From positions 1-64,000 of the forward strand of contig CALUPK010000001.1 of NCBI GenBank assembly GCA_944322575.1: 64,000 nucleotides of DNA, read 5' to 3'. The stretch comes from an uncultured Bacteroidales bacterium. GTDB lineage: Bacteria; Bacteroidota; Bacteroidia; Bacteroidales; UBA932. Numbering within the stretch: position 1 is the stretch's first letter; each line of letters starts with the position of its first letter. Of the stretch, positions 18,885 to 30,368 are shown one piece after another. Both the position numbers and the translations under genes were made by a program. Below the pieces are notes generated by a model. That model had not been told where the DNA came from and ran no database searches. It saw nothing but the letters and a program-made list of their open reading frames with translations.

Positions 18885-19946
18885 ATGAAAACACTGAAAC
18901 CAATTTTCTCCATTCTGCTGTCGCTTATCCCGTTCTGTGCGGCGGTATCCTGCCGGGCGCAGGCTGTCAGCGATGTGCTTGAAAACGACCTTCTTGAAAA
19001 TGCCGTGCGCCTTTCTCCACGGGCCTTGGAATATGTCCCCGACGGCTTTGAATCCTCGGTGTACGTCTGGCGGGACAGCCTGGCGATAGTGCTGAATACT
19101 GCTGACGGCAAGGAGTGCATGAATATCCTCGAAGTCTTCCGTATTCAGGACTGGTCTGTCCTCGGAACGGCTCTGCCCTACGGCTCAGGGGCCGGGGAGT
19201 TCTTTTACATGCAGAGCGCGTTGGGCGGGGACAGCCTCATACTCTTCGATATAGTCAAGAAGCAGTTCGTCGTCCTGGAGCCGGACGCGCGGCGGAAGGA
19301 CTGGCTTGAGGACATCCGTCCGACGGCAACCGTCAGCTATGTGGCGCAGGCCTTTACCGGTTACGACGACCGTATCCTGATGCTTAATCCCCGTTATTTC
19401 GAGGACAGCAGCGGACACTCCAACCGTCAGCAGCGCCTGGCCGTTACGGATACCTCCTGGCAGTGGACGGTGCCGGAAACGGAGTATTTTTCCACAAATG
19501 TGACTCAGGGAAGTCTGGCGGCGGATGCGGAAAGGGGAAGGGTGTTCTTTTTCGACGGCAATTCTTCGATGGCCGAGCTTTATGACGGAGATCTCTCCAG
19601 ACCGGTGAGGATCATGACGGGACCCTATTTTTCCGCACCGGAGTATGTGTTTGTTCCAGGAAATGAAGGAGTGGTATCTGTGTACCGTAAGGCAGATCCT
19701 GCCGCCCGCTATGTCTGTGCGGCCTTCGACGGCTCGCAGGTGCTCGCCGCTTACCGTCACGTGGACTCTCTGGATTCCGACTTTATATTCCGTTTTGACT
19801 GGGACGGCAATATTCTCGGCACCTACAGGCTGGACTGCAGGGTCAAGACTCTCTCTCTGTCGGCGGACGGCAAGTCCGTATATGTCTGGGCAGATACCGG
19901 CGAGGACCGCGCTGCTGCCCGTCTTTACTGCTATGATCTGCTATGA
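18885..19946 (+). CDS. BF3164-like putative lipoprotein, six-bladed propeller fold
   Basis: 353 residues. The N-terminus MKTLKPIFSILLSLIPFCAAVSC fits a lipoprotein signal (Cys23), though cleavage after AQA is possible. The body shows repeated strand pairs with GSGAGEFFYMQSALGGDSLILFD and later LSADGKSVYVWAD, the pattern of TolB-like/BF3164-type propellers. These are usually surface or periplasmic accessory proteins; no enzyme motif is seen. It is the third gene of the GLPGLI-receptor operon, and its 3' end overlaps copy 2 of the AAA/nuclease gene by six bases, convergent. Confidence 0.65.
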   Translation: MKTLKPIFSILLSLIPFCAAVSCRAQAVSDVLENDLLENAVRLSPRALEYVPDGFESSVYVWRDSLAIVLNTADGKECMNILEVFRIQDWSVLGTALPYGSGAGEFFYMQSALGGDSLILFDIVKKQFVVLEPDARRKDWLEDIRPTATVSYVAQAFTGYDDRILMLNPRYFEDSSGHSNRQQRLAVTDTSWQWTVPETEYFSTNVTQGSLAADAERGRVFFFDGNSSMAELYDGDLSRPVRIMTGPYFSAPEYVFVPGNEGVVSVYRKADPAARYVCAAFDGSQVLAAYRHVDSLDSDFIFRFDWDGNILGTYRLDCRVKTLSLSADGKSVYVWADTGEDRAAARLYCYDLL

Positions 19947-21506
19947 AATCTTCCAACCGGAGATGTTGTGTGTCTCCCGGTCGAAGTCGATCGCGACCTT
20001 GACGACGGGCAGGCCGCATAGGGCGAAGCGTTCGGGGTACTGCTTCAGGTCTATCTGCTGCATGGCGGCATCCGCGCCGGCGTCGAGCTTCAGCTCCACT
20101 AAGTAGAGTTTAGAGGCGGTGCGCATGACCATGTCCACCCTGCCTTTCGGAGTGCGGACCTCCACGTCCACGTAGTATCCGAGGAGGGAGAAGATGATGT
20201 AGAGCATCTGCTGCCAGTGGCCCTCGTAGCCGGTGTTGTCGGTGTAGGGGACGGTGCCGAGGAAGGTCTGGAGGAGGCGGAGGGCGCCGTCGAGGTCCTC
20301 GTTCAGGATGGCTCCGTATATTCTGGCGACGGTGGTTGAGGCCTCGGTGGTGCACGGAGGGGTGACATAGTAGGGCAGGAGGGAGCGCATCAGGCCTATG
20401 CGCACCTCGTTGTTGGGAATATCCAGCGTGTAGAGGTCAATTATCCGGTCGTATGCCTTGATGGTGATATAGCCGCTCTGGTAGAGAAGCGGCGTTATCT
20501 CCGTCATTCTCTCCGTCGGGGCATCAAACGCCGGGGCAGGGGCTGAGTTTCCTCCTATGCGTGAGGGTGTGACGTGGAATTTTCTCATCATCTCTATCAG
20601 GTAGGTCGGTGTGCCGCTGCCGAACCAGTAGGAGTCCAGCTTGGCATTGGCAAATGCCCTGAGGAGGCTGAACGGGTTGTAGATGTCCGGTGAAGGCCAT
20701 GTGAAGTGGTAGCCGTCGTATTTGGATTTCAGCTTGTCCAGTGTCTCTTCGCGGCTGAGTTCCAGCCTTTGGGCCAGTCTGTCGATGTCCGGACTCATCT
20801 GAGTAAGGATCTCTTCCTCGGTGATGCCGCATACGGCTGCGTACTGCTCCAGCATACTGATATTCTCTATGTTGTTGAGCTCGCTGAAGATGCTCAGCTG
20901 GGAGAACTTGGTGATGCCGGTCATGAAGACGAAGCGGAGATACGGGTCGCAGGCCTTGAGGGGGCTGTAGAAGTTGCGCATGACGTTGCGGAGTACCGGC
21001 AGGGCCGTATCCTCGTGGACTACGTCTAATAGGGGTGCGTCGTATTCGTCGATGAGCACGACCACTTTCTGCCCCGTCTGCCTATATGCGGTCTCTATCA
21101 GATTTTTCAGCCTGAGATTGGGGTCTTTGTCTTCGGGAACGATGCCGTACTCCCTCTCGTGCCACGAGAGCTGGTTGCCCAATGCCGCCTCCAACTGCTC
21201 TTTCTCCATGTGCTTTGCGATGCTCATGTCGAAGTGCAGCACCGGATATGTAGTCCAATTCTTTTCCAAAGCATATATGGCCAGCCCCTGAAACAGCTCC
21301 TTCCTGCCCTGGAAGTAATATTTCAGTGTGGACACGAGGAGCGACTTGCCGAACCTCCTCGGGCGGCTCAGGAAGATGAATTTGGCGCTGGAGTGAGTCA
21401 TCCTGTAGACGTACTCCGTCTTGTCGATATACAAGAAGTTGCCCTCTGTCCTTATCTCGGCGAAGTCCTGCCGTCCTACCGGGTATAGTCTCTGCTGTGT
21501 GTCCAT
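19941..21506 (-). CDS. AAA-ATPase-like / PD-(D/E)XK nuclease protein, copy 2
   Basis: 521 residues from ATG 21506 (MDTQQRLYPVG), chosen to match copy 1; an upstream in-frame ATG at 21536 is possible. Domains are as in copy 1: RPRRFGKS P-loop, VVVLIDEYD Walker B, and a C-terminal D...ELK nuclease core. The first ~147 residues differ clearly from copy 1 (different loop lengths, many substitutions), whereas from KVVVLIDEYD on the two proteins are almost the same. It lies in the same orientation as copy 1, so the pair are direct repeats around a 5.6-kb segment. Confidence 0.85.
   Translation of the reverse strand: MDTQQRLYPVGRQDFAEIRTEGNFLYIDKTEYVYRMTHSSAKFIFLSRPRRFGKSLLVSTLKYYFQGRKELFQGLAIYALEKNWTTYPVLHFDMSIAKHMEKEQLEAALGNQLSWHEREYGIVPEDKDPNLRLKNLIETAYRQTGQKVVVLIDEYDAPLLDVVHEDTALPVLRNVMRNFYSPLKACDPYLRFVFMTGITKFSQLSIFSELNNIENISMLEQYAAVCGITEEEILTQMSPDIDRLAQRLELSREETLDKLKSKYDGYHFTWPSPDIYNPFSLLRAFANAKLDSYWFGSGTPTYLIEMMRKFHVTPSRIGGNSAPAPAFDAPTERMTEITPLLYQSGYITIKAYDRIIDLYTLDIPNNEVRIGLMRSLLPYYVTPPCTTEASTTVARIYGAILNEDLDGALRLLQTFLGTVPYTDNTGYEGHWQQMLYIIFSLLGYYVDVEVRTPKGRVDMVMRTASKLYLVELKLDAGADAAMQQIDLKQYPERFALCGLPVVKVAIDFDRETHNISGWKIS
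20071..20636 (-). repeat. 566-bp perfect direct repeat, unit B
   Basis: Partner of 12896-13461; identical along its whole length. Identity stops abruptly at both ends although the genes remain homologous beyond. Confidence 0.9.
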
Positions 21507-21572
21507 GGTCATGCGTGTTTTCGTTTCCGACTCCAAATTTAGTTAAAATAGCCGAGATTCGGTAAATCTTGC

Positions 21573-21580
21573 TATTTTTG
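21573..21580 (+). promoter_or_regulatory. -7 box abutting the MBL hydrolase start
   Basis: TATTTTTG ends four bases before ATG 21585, which implies a leaderless or nearly leaderless transcript. Confidence 0.4.
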
Positions 21581-21584
21581 CTAC

Positions 21585-22259
21585 ATGATTCAGACATTCT
21601 ATTTCAACGACCTGCGCACCTGCTGCTACGTGCTCTACGATGAGGCGGGAGAGTGCGCGATAATCGACCCGGGCTGCATCAAGCAGTCGGAGAAGGACAG
21701 ACTAGTGAAGTTTATCGAGGAGAAGCATCTGCATCCCCGGATGATACTCCAGACCCACGGCCATTTCGACCACGTGATGGGCAATGCCTTCGTGGCCTCG
21801 AAGTGGAACATACCCACATACATCGCCTCAGCCGACATCCCCCAGATAAGACGGGCAAGCTCGTACGGCAGCTACTTCGGCTACGAGTTCGGGCAGCCCT
21901 CGGAGGACAATGTCCGCGACATAAAGGACGGGGACATCATCAATGTGGGGACAATACAACTCAGGGTGCTGGCCTCTCCCGGACACACCGCCGGCGGGGT
22001 GCTCTTCTACGATGAGAAGGGCGGTTACGTCTTCACCGGCGACACCCTCTTCTGCGGCAGCATCGGACGCACCGACCTTCCTGGAGGGGACTTCGACCTG
22101 CTCAGTGAGAGCATCCGCACCAAGATACTGCCCCTGCCCGTGGATACTGTGGTATATCCCGGTCACGGTCCTGCCACCGACATCGGACGGGAGAAGATGA
22201 CCAATCCATTCTTAGAAGACATCATTGCAAGGGAGATAGACCGGCAGCAGAACGCATAG
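21585..22259 (+). CDS. Metallo-beta-lactamase-fold hydrolase (glyoxalase II-like)
   Basis: 224 residues. THGHFDH (residues about 58-64) is the HxHxDH metal site; further ligands are visible in SPGHTAGG, GDTLFCGSIGRTDL and YPGHGPATDIGREKMTNP. This is the YcbL-like glyoxalase II group, expected to bind zinc or iron and hydrolyse thioesters such as S-lactoylglutathione or an analogue; the actual substrate is unknown. It stops two bases before uvrA and is probably cotranscribed with it. Confidence 0.88.
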   Translation: MIQTFYFNDLRTCCYVLYDEAGECAIIDPGCIKQSEKDRLVKFIEEKHLHPRMILQTHGHFDHVMGNAFVASKWNIPTYIASADIPQIRRASSYGSYFGYEFGQPSEDNVRDIKDGDIINVGTIQLRVLASPGHTAGGVLFYDEKGGYVFTGDTLFCGSIGRTDLPGGDFDLLSESIRTKILPLPVDTVVYPGHGPATDIGREKMTNPFLEDIIAREIDRQQNA

Positions 22260-22261
22260 GC

Positions 22262-25114
<2,853 letters not shown>

Positions 25115-25115
25115 G

Positions 25116-26813
25116 ATGAAAGATATGATTACGGTATATTGCGACAGCCTGCAGGGCTTTTACGACTGCGCTCCCGGGACGACGGTGGGCGAGCTGGCAC
25201 GGAAGATAGACACCGGATGCAGATACCCGGTGGTGGCCGCGTTAGTGGACAACATGCTCAAGGAACTGACCTTCCCGATATATACGTCCCATACCGTCAA
25301 GTTCATAGACTGCACGCATCCGGACGGGCGCAGGACCTATTCCCGCTCCCTGTCGTTCGTGCTGCAGAAGGCGGCGGTGGACTTGTTACCGGACCTCAGC
25401 CTTTTCTTAGACTACACCCTGCCCAACGGCCTGTACGGCGAGCTGCGCCGCGATACCGGAGACAGGGTATATGTCACCGAACCGGCAGGAGCGGACAGGG
25501 TGGGAGCCCTCCGCAAGCGGATGGCGGAGATAATCGCCGCCGACCTGCCTTTCGAGAAGAAGAAGATGACCAACGACGAGGCGGCCCGGCTCTTCCGCGA
25601 CAACGGCCGGCCGGAGAAGGCCTCGTTAGTGGCCGATATGGAGAAGTTCTTCGTGTCGGTGTACTGGTTAGACGGCTATGCGGACACGTTTTACGGCCCG
25701 CTTTTAGAGCGTACCGGAGAGATTGGCGTATTCGACCTGATACCCTACGGGGACGGCTTCTGCCTCCAGTCGCCTTCGGCCTCCGACCCGTCGGTAATCT
25801 CGCCCTACAAGTACCAGGACAAGCTCAGCGCCGTCTTCAAGGAGAACTCCCGCTGGTGCTCCATCCTCGGAGCCCACGGTATCGGCTCGGTCAACGAGGC
25901 CGTCAGGCGCGGGGAGGCCAAGGACCTGATAGCCGTGGCCGAGGCCCTGCACGAGCGCAAGTACGCGCAGATAGCCGACCGCATCTACGATAAGCGCGAT
26001 ACGGTCAAGCTGGTGCTGATAGCCGGTCCGTCGAGCAGCGGCAAGACCACTACCTCCAAGCGCATAGCCATGCAGTGCCGGGTGCTGGGACTCCGCCCTC
26101 TGGTTATTGCCATGGACGATTACTTTCTGGACCGGGACAAGACTCCCAAGGACGCTGCCGGCGAGTACGATTTCGAGAGCATCTACGCCCTCGATCTGCC
26201 ATTCCTCGGAGCCCAGCTCAACGACCTGTTCGACGGTAAGGAGGTGGAACTGCCCAAGTACGACTTCGTGAACGGGTGCCGCCGCTTCGACGGCCGCAGG
26301 ATGCAGATGCGCGAGGGCGATATCCTGATTATGGAGGGTATCCACGCCCTGAACCCCGAGCTGACCAAGCACATAGACGGGGAGAAGGTCTTCCGCGTCT
26401 TTGCCTCCGCCCTGACCTCCCTGTCTGTGGATGAGAACAACTACATCTCGACCGCCGACAACCGCCTGCTGCGCCGCATGGTCCGGGACAATTTTACCCG
26501 GGGCATCACCCCCGAGGACACCATTCTCCGCTGGAAGAGTGTCCGCGCCGGGGAGGAGAAGAACATTTTCCCCTATCAGGAGAATGCCGATGCGATGTTC
26601 AACTCGGCCCTGCTCTTCGAGCTGCCCCTGCTCCGCTACTATGCCGAGCCCCTGCTCGAGCGCATCCCGCCCCTGTCGGATGCTTACTCCGAGAGTGTGC
26701 GGCTGCTCAAGTTCCTGTCTTACATTGCTCCACTGACACCGGACGAGATAGACTGCATACCGCCGACTTCCGTGATGAGGGAGTTCATCGGAGGCAGCAG
26801 CTTCGAATATTGA
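25116..26813 (+). CDS. Nucleoside kinase with TGS and degenerate ThrRS-editing domains
   Basis: 565 residues. Order: an N-terminal TGS domain (about 1-65); a threonyl-tRNA-synthetase-like second additional domain (about 70-235) in which the HxxxH metal motif is not kept (FVLQKAAVDLLP); and a C-terminal uridine-kinase/PRK domain with the P-loop GPSSSGKTTTSKR at about residue 305. This architecture is common in Bacteroidota and some Firmicutes; the kinase probably phosphorylates uridine or another nucleoside, and the front domains may sense RNA or nucleotides. An alternative start is the ATG at 25125. It follows uvrA with one base between. Confidence 0.85.
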   Translation: MKDMITVYCDSLQGFYDCAPGTTVGELARKIDTGCRYPVVAALVDNMLKELTFPIYTSHTVKFIDCTHPDGRRTYSRSLSFVLQKAAVDLLPDLSLFLDYTLPNGLYGELRRDTGDRVYVTEPAGADRVGALRKRMAEIIAADLPFEKKKMTNDEAARLFRDNGRPEKASLVADMEKFFVSVYWLDGYADTFYGPLLERTGEIGVFDLIPYGDGFCLQSPSASDPSVISPYKYQDKLSAVFKENSRWCSILGAHGIGSVNEAVRRGEAKDLIAVAEALHERKYAQIADRIYDKRDTVKLVLIAGPSSSGKTTTSKRIAMQCRVLGLRPLVIAMDDYFLDRDKTPKDAAGEYDFESIYALDLPFLGAQLNDLFDGKEVELPKYDFVNGCRRFDGRRMQMREGDILIMEGIHALNPELTKHIDGEKVFRVFASALTSLSVDENNYISTADNRLLRRMVRDNFTRGITPEDTILRWKSVRAGEEKNIFPYQENADAMFNSALLFELPLLRYYAEPLLERIPPLSDAYSESVRLLKFLSYIAPLTPDEIDCIPPTSVMREFIGGSSFEY

Positions 26814-26832
26814 TGATTGCCTGACAGAGGAT

Positions 26833-28002
26833 TTACCGCAGCCAGTTTTCAGGGTTCTGCTTGGTGGTGCCTTTCCAGAGCTGGAAGTGCAGCTCGGCGT
26901 TGCCGTCCTCATTGAGGCTGATCTCTCCGATGCGGTCGCCGGTGGATATCTTGTCTCCGCTCTTGACATAGACCCGCTTGAGCTTGCAGTAGAAGGTGAA
27001 GTACTCGCCGTGCTGGACGAGGACGCACTGGTCGTAGCCGGGCATGACGAGAATCTGTTTCACAACTCCGTCAAATACGGCATTGGCGTTGCTTCCGGCT
27101 GAGGCCGATATGTTGATGCCGTTGTTGTAGGGCATCTTGAGATTCTTGAATACAGGGTGGTAGTTCTGGCCGAACTTCTGGATGACCACTCCGCTTACGG
27201 GCCAGGGCAGCTTGCCTCTGTTGTCCCCGAACTTCGCGGAGAGGGCATAGTCCACGGCTGTGCCCTCTCCGGATTTCTGCTGCTTGACGGCTTCGGCCAG
27301 AATGCGTTCTATCTCATCGTTAAGCCGTTCGACTTCCTTTCGTTTCTTCTCTATATCCCGTTTCATGGATTTTTCCTGCCGGGAGAGCTGTACAACGAGG
27401 GTATTCGTGCGGCGCTCCTCTGCGCTGAGGGCGTCTCTTTCATCTTCCCTTTTACTACGGGCCTCCATGGACTTGGCCTTGAGGTCTTCAAGCTTGGCAT
27501 TCTCTAACTGAAGGTCGAGTTCGGTGCTCTTGATGGCACGGGCCTGCTGACGCACGGAGGCGGAGATATTCTTGAGGTATGACCATCGGCGCAGACCCTG
27601 ATTGAGGTCCTTGCTGGAGAGGATGTACATGAACCAGACTTTGTTGTCGCGGGTCTTGTAAGCTCCGAGGACGAGGTCCGCGTGGTATTTGCGGAGGGTG
27701 TCGAGGCGGTCGTTGAGACGGCCTATCATGGTGTTGGTGGAGGATATGGAGCGGTCGTATCCGGCTATGTCGTCGTCGAGCTGCTCGATGAGCTTCTTGC
27801 GGGCTTCCAATTTCTGGCGGGTAAGTATAAGGGTGTTGAGGCTCTCCTTACGCTTCTTGGAAGTAGAGCTGAGCTGCTCGTCTATCATCGCGATTTCATC
27901 TTCAAGCAGTTTCTTGCGCTCCTGTTGTTCTTTTACATCCTGACTCCAGGAGGGTATGGCGATAAGTGCCGCGATACACAGTATGATGATTTTTCTTATC
28001 AT
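26833..28002 (-). CDS. EnvC-like murein hydrolase activator (coiled coil + degenerate M23 domain)
   Basis: 389 residues. A signal peptide (cleavage near PSWSQ), a long coiled coil (about 22-235), then a LytM/M23 domain. In active M23 peptidases the zinc site is H-x3-D and H-x-H; here the corresponding places read NNGINI and ELHFQL, with the first His and the Asp missing, so the domain should be catalytically dead, as in EnvC. Expected role: activating a septal amidase during cell separation. It follows a TPR gene on the same strand by 13 bases. Confidence 0.85.
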   Translation of the reverse strand: MIRKIIILCIAALIAIPSWSQDVKEQQERKKLLEDEIAMIDEQLSSTSKKRKESLNTLILTRQKLEARKKLIEQLDDDIAGYDRSISSTNTMIGRLNDRLDTLRKYHADLVLGAYKTRDNKVWFMYILSSKDLNQGLRRWSYLKNISASVRQQARAIKSTELDLQLENAKLEDLKAKSMEARSKREDERDALSAEERRTNTLVVQLSRQEKSMKRDIEKKRKEVERLNDEIERILAEAVKQQKSGEGTAVDYALSAKFGDNRGKLPWPVSGVVIQKFGQNYHPVFKNLKMPYNNGINISASAGSNANAVFDGVVKQILVMPGYDQCVLVQHGEYFTFYCKLKRVYVKSGDKISTGDRIGEISLNEDGNAELHFQLWKGTTKQNPENWLR

Positions 28003-28015
28003 GTCCGGTGCATTT

Positions 28016-29716
28016 CTATCTGCCGGCCTCTGCCCTGCGTTCGGCTATCTTTTTGCCAAGGCCTAAGCTGGGGTCGAGCTTGTCGGCATTGCCCCAGTAG
28101 AGGAAGGCGAGGTTGTATTCCTTGAGGGCGAAGAGGGCCTCGGCATAATGGTCCAGTACTTCGGCACTTTCCTTACCTCCGTAGACGAGGGCTTCTTTGA
28201 GATACTTCTTGGCCTGTTCGTATTCTCCGGTGAGGAAGAGCAGCCAGCCGTAGGTGTCGAGATAGGTGGCGTTCTCAGGCTCGCTGAGTACGGTCTTGCG
28301 GCTCATCTCTATGGCTTTCTTGAGATTGCGCCGCTCTTCGCTGAGATAGTAGGCGTAGTTGTTGAGGATGGGATTGTAGTCATCGTCGATCTTCAGCCCC
28401 TTCTCGTACCAGGAGTAGGACTTGCGCCTGTTGCCGAGCTCGTGGTAGAGGTCTCCGAGGGATCCGCAGCAGTTGATAAGCATGGGGTGGTCCTGAGGTA
28501 TATCCTTGAGGATCCGCTCGTAGGTCCGGATAGCCTCTTCTATGTCTCCGTTCTGCCAGTAGGCTACGGCGAGGACCTCCCTCAGGGTGAAGTCTTCGGG
28601 GAACATAGCAGTGGTGGCAGTGGAAGCCTCTATGAGCCTTTTCCAGTCCTGCAGGTAGTAGAGCTGACCCATGTAGGCCGAGCGTGCGGATTTTACGTCA
28701 GGGTGCAGCCTGACATTTTTCTCTAACAGGCTCAGACCTTTATCGATGCTGTCAGTGGCTATGAAGTACGATCCGCAGAGACTGAGGATGGTGGTGTCTT
28801 CCGGATGTGCTGTAAGGGTGTTGTTCATCATGGTGTCTACCTGGGGCTTGAACAGCTGGACCATACCTGAGGGGAAGACTATCTCATTGAGATAGCTTGC
28901 TTTCATCTCCGGATTCATTATGGGACTTGAGAGGAATGCGTTGATGCTCTGGAAGAACTTGTAAAAGTTGCGCTGCATGCGGTATATCTCGGCGAGTCCG
29001 AAATAAGCTGGAGCGAAGTCCTTGTCTATCTCAAGTGCTCGGTGATAGTAGTACATGGCAGTAGAGTCATCGTAGCGTGACTTGCTCATGTCTCCGAGGA
29101 TAAGGGCGGCGCGTGCAGAGGGAAAGTCCTTGTCCATCTTGCGGACAACGGCTTCGGCTTCATCTATCCGGTTCTGCCTCATGAGAATCTCATATCGTGC
29201 GTTGTAGGTCAGCTCGTCACTGCCCCTGAGCTGCTCGAGCTTGTCGAGGGTAGAGAGGGCCTCGTCCAATCTGTTGTCCCTGACAAGCAGTTCTATGAAC
29301 TCATAGTAGTAGTCGCTCTTGGCCGGATGCTTCTCAATAAGGTCCTGATAGATGTCTATGGCGAGGGGTATCTCTCCGATGTTGACATAAAGCCGTGCTG
29401 TCGCCAGGCTGTACCATTTGTTCTCTGGAGAGAGGGCCGATGCCTGACTCAGCATCTGCATGGCCCGGTCGCTATCGCCCCGGCTGAGGCTTATCATGGC
29501 GAGGTAGTACATGGCGGCATCGTTGTCCGGGTCCATTCTCAGGCTTTTGGTGAGAAGGGATTCGGCGTCCTTGTAGTCTCCTCCGCAGTATTCGCGTATA
29601 CCTTCTATATAGAAGTCCTCTGCTCTTACAGTGTCTTTTTCAGTAGCGGCCGCGCTCAGAGACAGGCTTATAGCCGCTAATGCCAATAGTATTGACTTTG
29701 TGATGGTCAGTCTCAT
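28016..29716 (-). CDS. Tetratricopeptide-repeat protein, exported
   Basis: 566 residues from ATG 29716, which gives the signal peptide MRLTITKSILLALAAISLSLSAAA; a longer reading from 29746 is unlikely. About twelve TPR-like units fill the chain, with typical NYAYYLSEERRNLKKAI and DTYGWLLFLTGEYEQAKKYL repeats near the C-terminus. It is probably a periplasmic or outer-membrane scaffold; its partner is unknown. Upstream of the EnvC-like gene in one operon, it has a -7 box at 29736-29743 with a TTTG 23 bases further upstream. Confidence 0.85.
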   Translation of the reverse strand: MRLTITKSILLALAAISLSLSAAATEKDTVRAEDFYIEGIREYCGGDYKDAESLLTKSLRMDPDNDAAMYYLAMISLSRGDSDRAMQMLSQASALSPENKWYSLATARLYVNIGEIPLAIDIYQDLIEKHPAKSDYYYEFIELLVRDNRLDEALSTLDKLEQLRGSDELTYNARYEILMRQNRIDEAEAVVRKMDKDFPSARAALILGDMSKSRYDDSTAMYYYHRALEIDKDFAPAYFGLAEIYRMQRNFYKFFQSINAFLSSPIMNPEMKASYLNEIVFPSGMVQLFKPQVDTMMNNTLTAHPEDTTILSLCGSYFIATDSIDKGLSLLEKNVRLHPDVKSARSAYMGQLYYLQDWKRLIEASTATTAMFPEDFTLREVLAVAYWQNGDIEEAIRTYERILKDIPQDHPMLINCCGSLGDLYHELGNRRKSYSWYEKGLKIDDDYNPILNNYAYYLSEERRNLKKAIEMSRKTVLSEPENATYLDTYGWLLFLTGEYEQAKKYLKEALVYGGKESAEVLDHYAEALFALKEYNLAFLYWGNADKLDPSLGLGKKIAERRAEAGR

Positions 29717-29735
29717 GTGAAAAAATATCTGCAGA

Positions 29736-29770
29736 CAAAGATACAATATTCAAGCCGAAGATGCAGCAAA
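29736..29770 (-). promoter_or_regulatory. Promoter of the TPR-envC operon
   Basis: Minus strand: TTTG at 29770-29767, 23-base spacer, TATCTTTG at 29743-29736. It lies 20 bases upstream of the start and is divergent from the sigma-factor promoter. Confidence 0.55.
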
Positions 29771-29776
29771 TTGAAT

Positions 29777-29784
29777 TATTTTTG
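29777..29784 (+). promoter_or_regulatory. -7 box of the ECF sigma operon
   Basis: TATTTTTG, 23 bases upstream of ATG 29808; it matches the housekeeping consensus. Confidence 0.5.
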
Positions 29785-29807
29785 CATCTTCAAAAAAGAT
29801 AGAGTGA

Positions 29808-30368
29808 ATGTCCTTAGGCGTTTTTGACCTTAGAACCGAAGAAGGGCTGGTCCAAGGGTGTATTGCTCAGGACCGTAGAGCTCAGAGAGCGTTGTACGAG
29901 AAGTTTTCTTCCCGTATGTTTTCTCTTTGCTTGAGATATGCCAAGGACAGGGATGAGGCTCAGGACCTGCTGCAGGAAGGTTTTATTACGGTGTTTTCAA
30001 AGATAGGAACTTACAATGCGGCCGGCTCTCTGGAGGGGTGGATGAGGCGGATTTTCGTCAATACGGCTCTGATGCGGCTTCGGAAAGGAGATGTGCTCCG
30101 CGGAGCTGCGGAAGTAGAGCAGGCCCGCAATGTCTCGGACGGCATCGATCTTCTCTCCGGTATCGGGGGAAAGGATATTGTCAGGATGATAGGTCGGATG
30201 CCTGACGGCTTCAGGACTGTTTTCAATATGAGTGTGATAGAAGGTTACACCCATCAGGAGATAGCCAAGGAGTTGGGAATATCGGAAGGAACTTCCAGAT
30301 CGCAGCTGAGCCGTGCGAGAACGTGGCTGCAGGAAAGACTGCTTGAAGAAAAGAAGAACAGAAGATGA
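29808..30368 (+). CDS. ECF RNA polymerase sigma factor
   Basis: 186 residues. Region 2 (LYEKFSSRMFSLCLRYAKDRDEAQDLLQEGFITVF, about 29-63) and region 4 (MPDGFRTVFNMSVIEGYTHQEIAKELGISEGTSRSQLSRAR, about 133-173) are both intact. The stop overlaps the start of the next gene as ATGA (30365-30368), and that gene begins with an anti-sigma-like cytoplasmic segment, so the pair is expected to be a sigma/anti-sigma module. Its regulon cannot be inferred. Confidence 0.9.
   Translation: MSLGVFDLRTEEGLVQGCIAQDRRAQRALYEKFSSRMFSLCLRYAKDRDEAQDLLQEGFITVFSKIGTYNAAGSLEGWMRRIFVNTALMRLRKGDVLRGAAEVEQARNVSDGIDLLSGIGGKDIVRMIGRMPDGFRTVFNMSVIEGYTHQEIAKELGISEGTSRSQLSRARTWLQERLLEEKKNRR

Noticed and set aside
25704-26969. 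421-codon frame antisense to the nucleoside kinase
   Set aside because: It lies opposite the kinase domain and intrudes on the EnvC-like gene; no support of its own.
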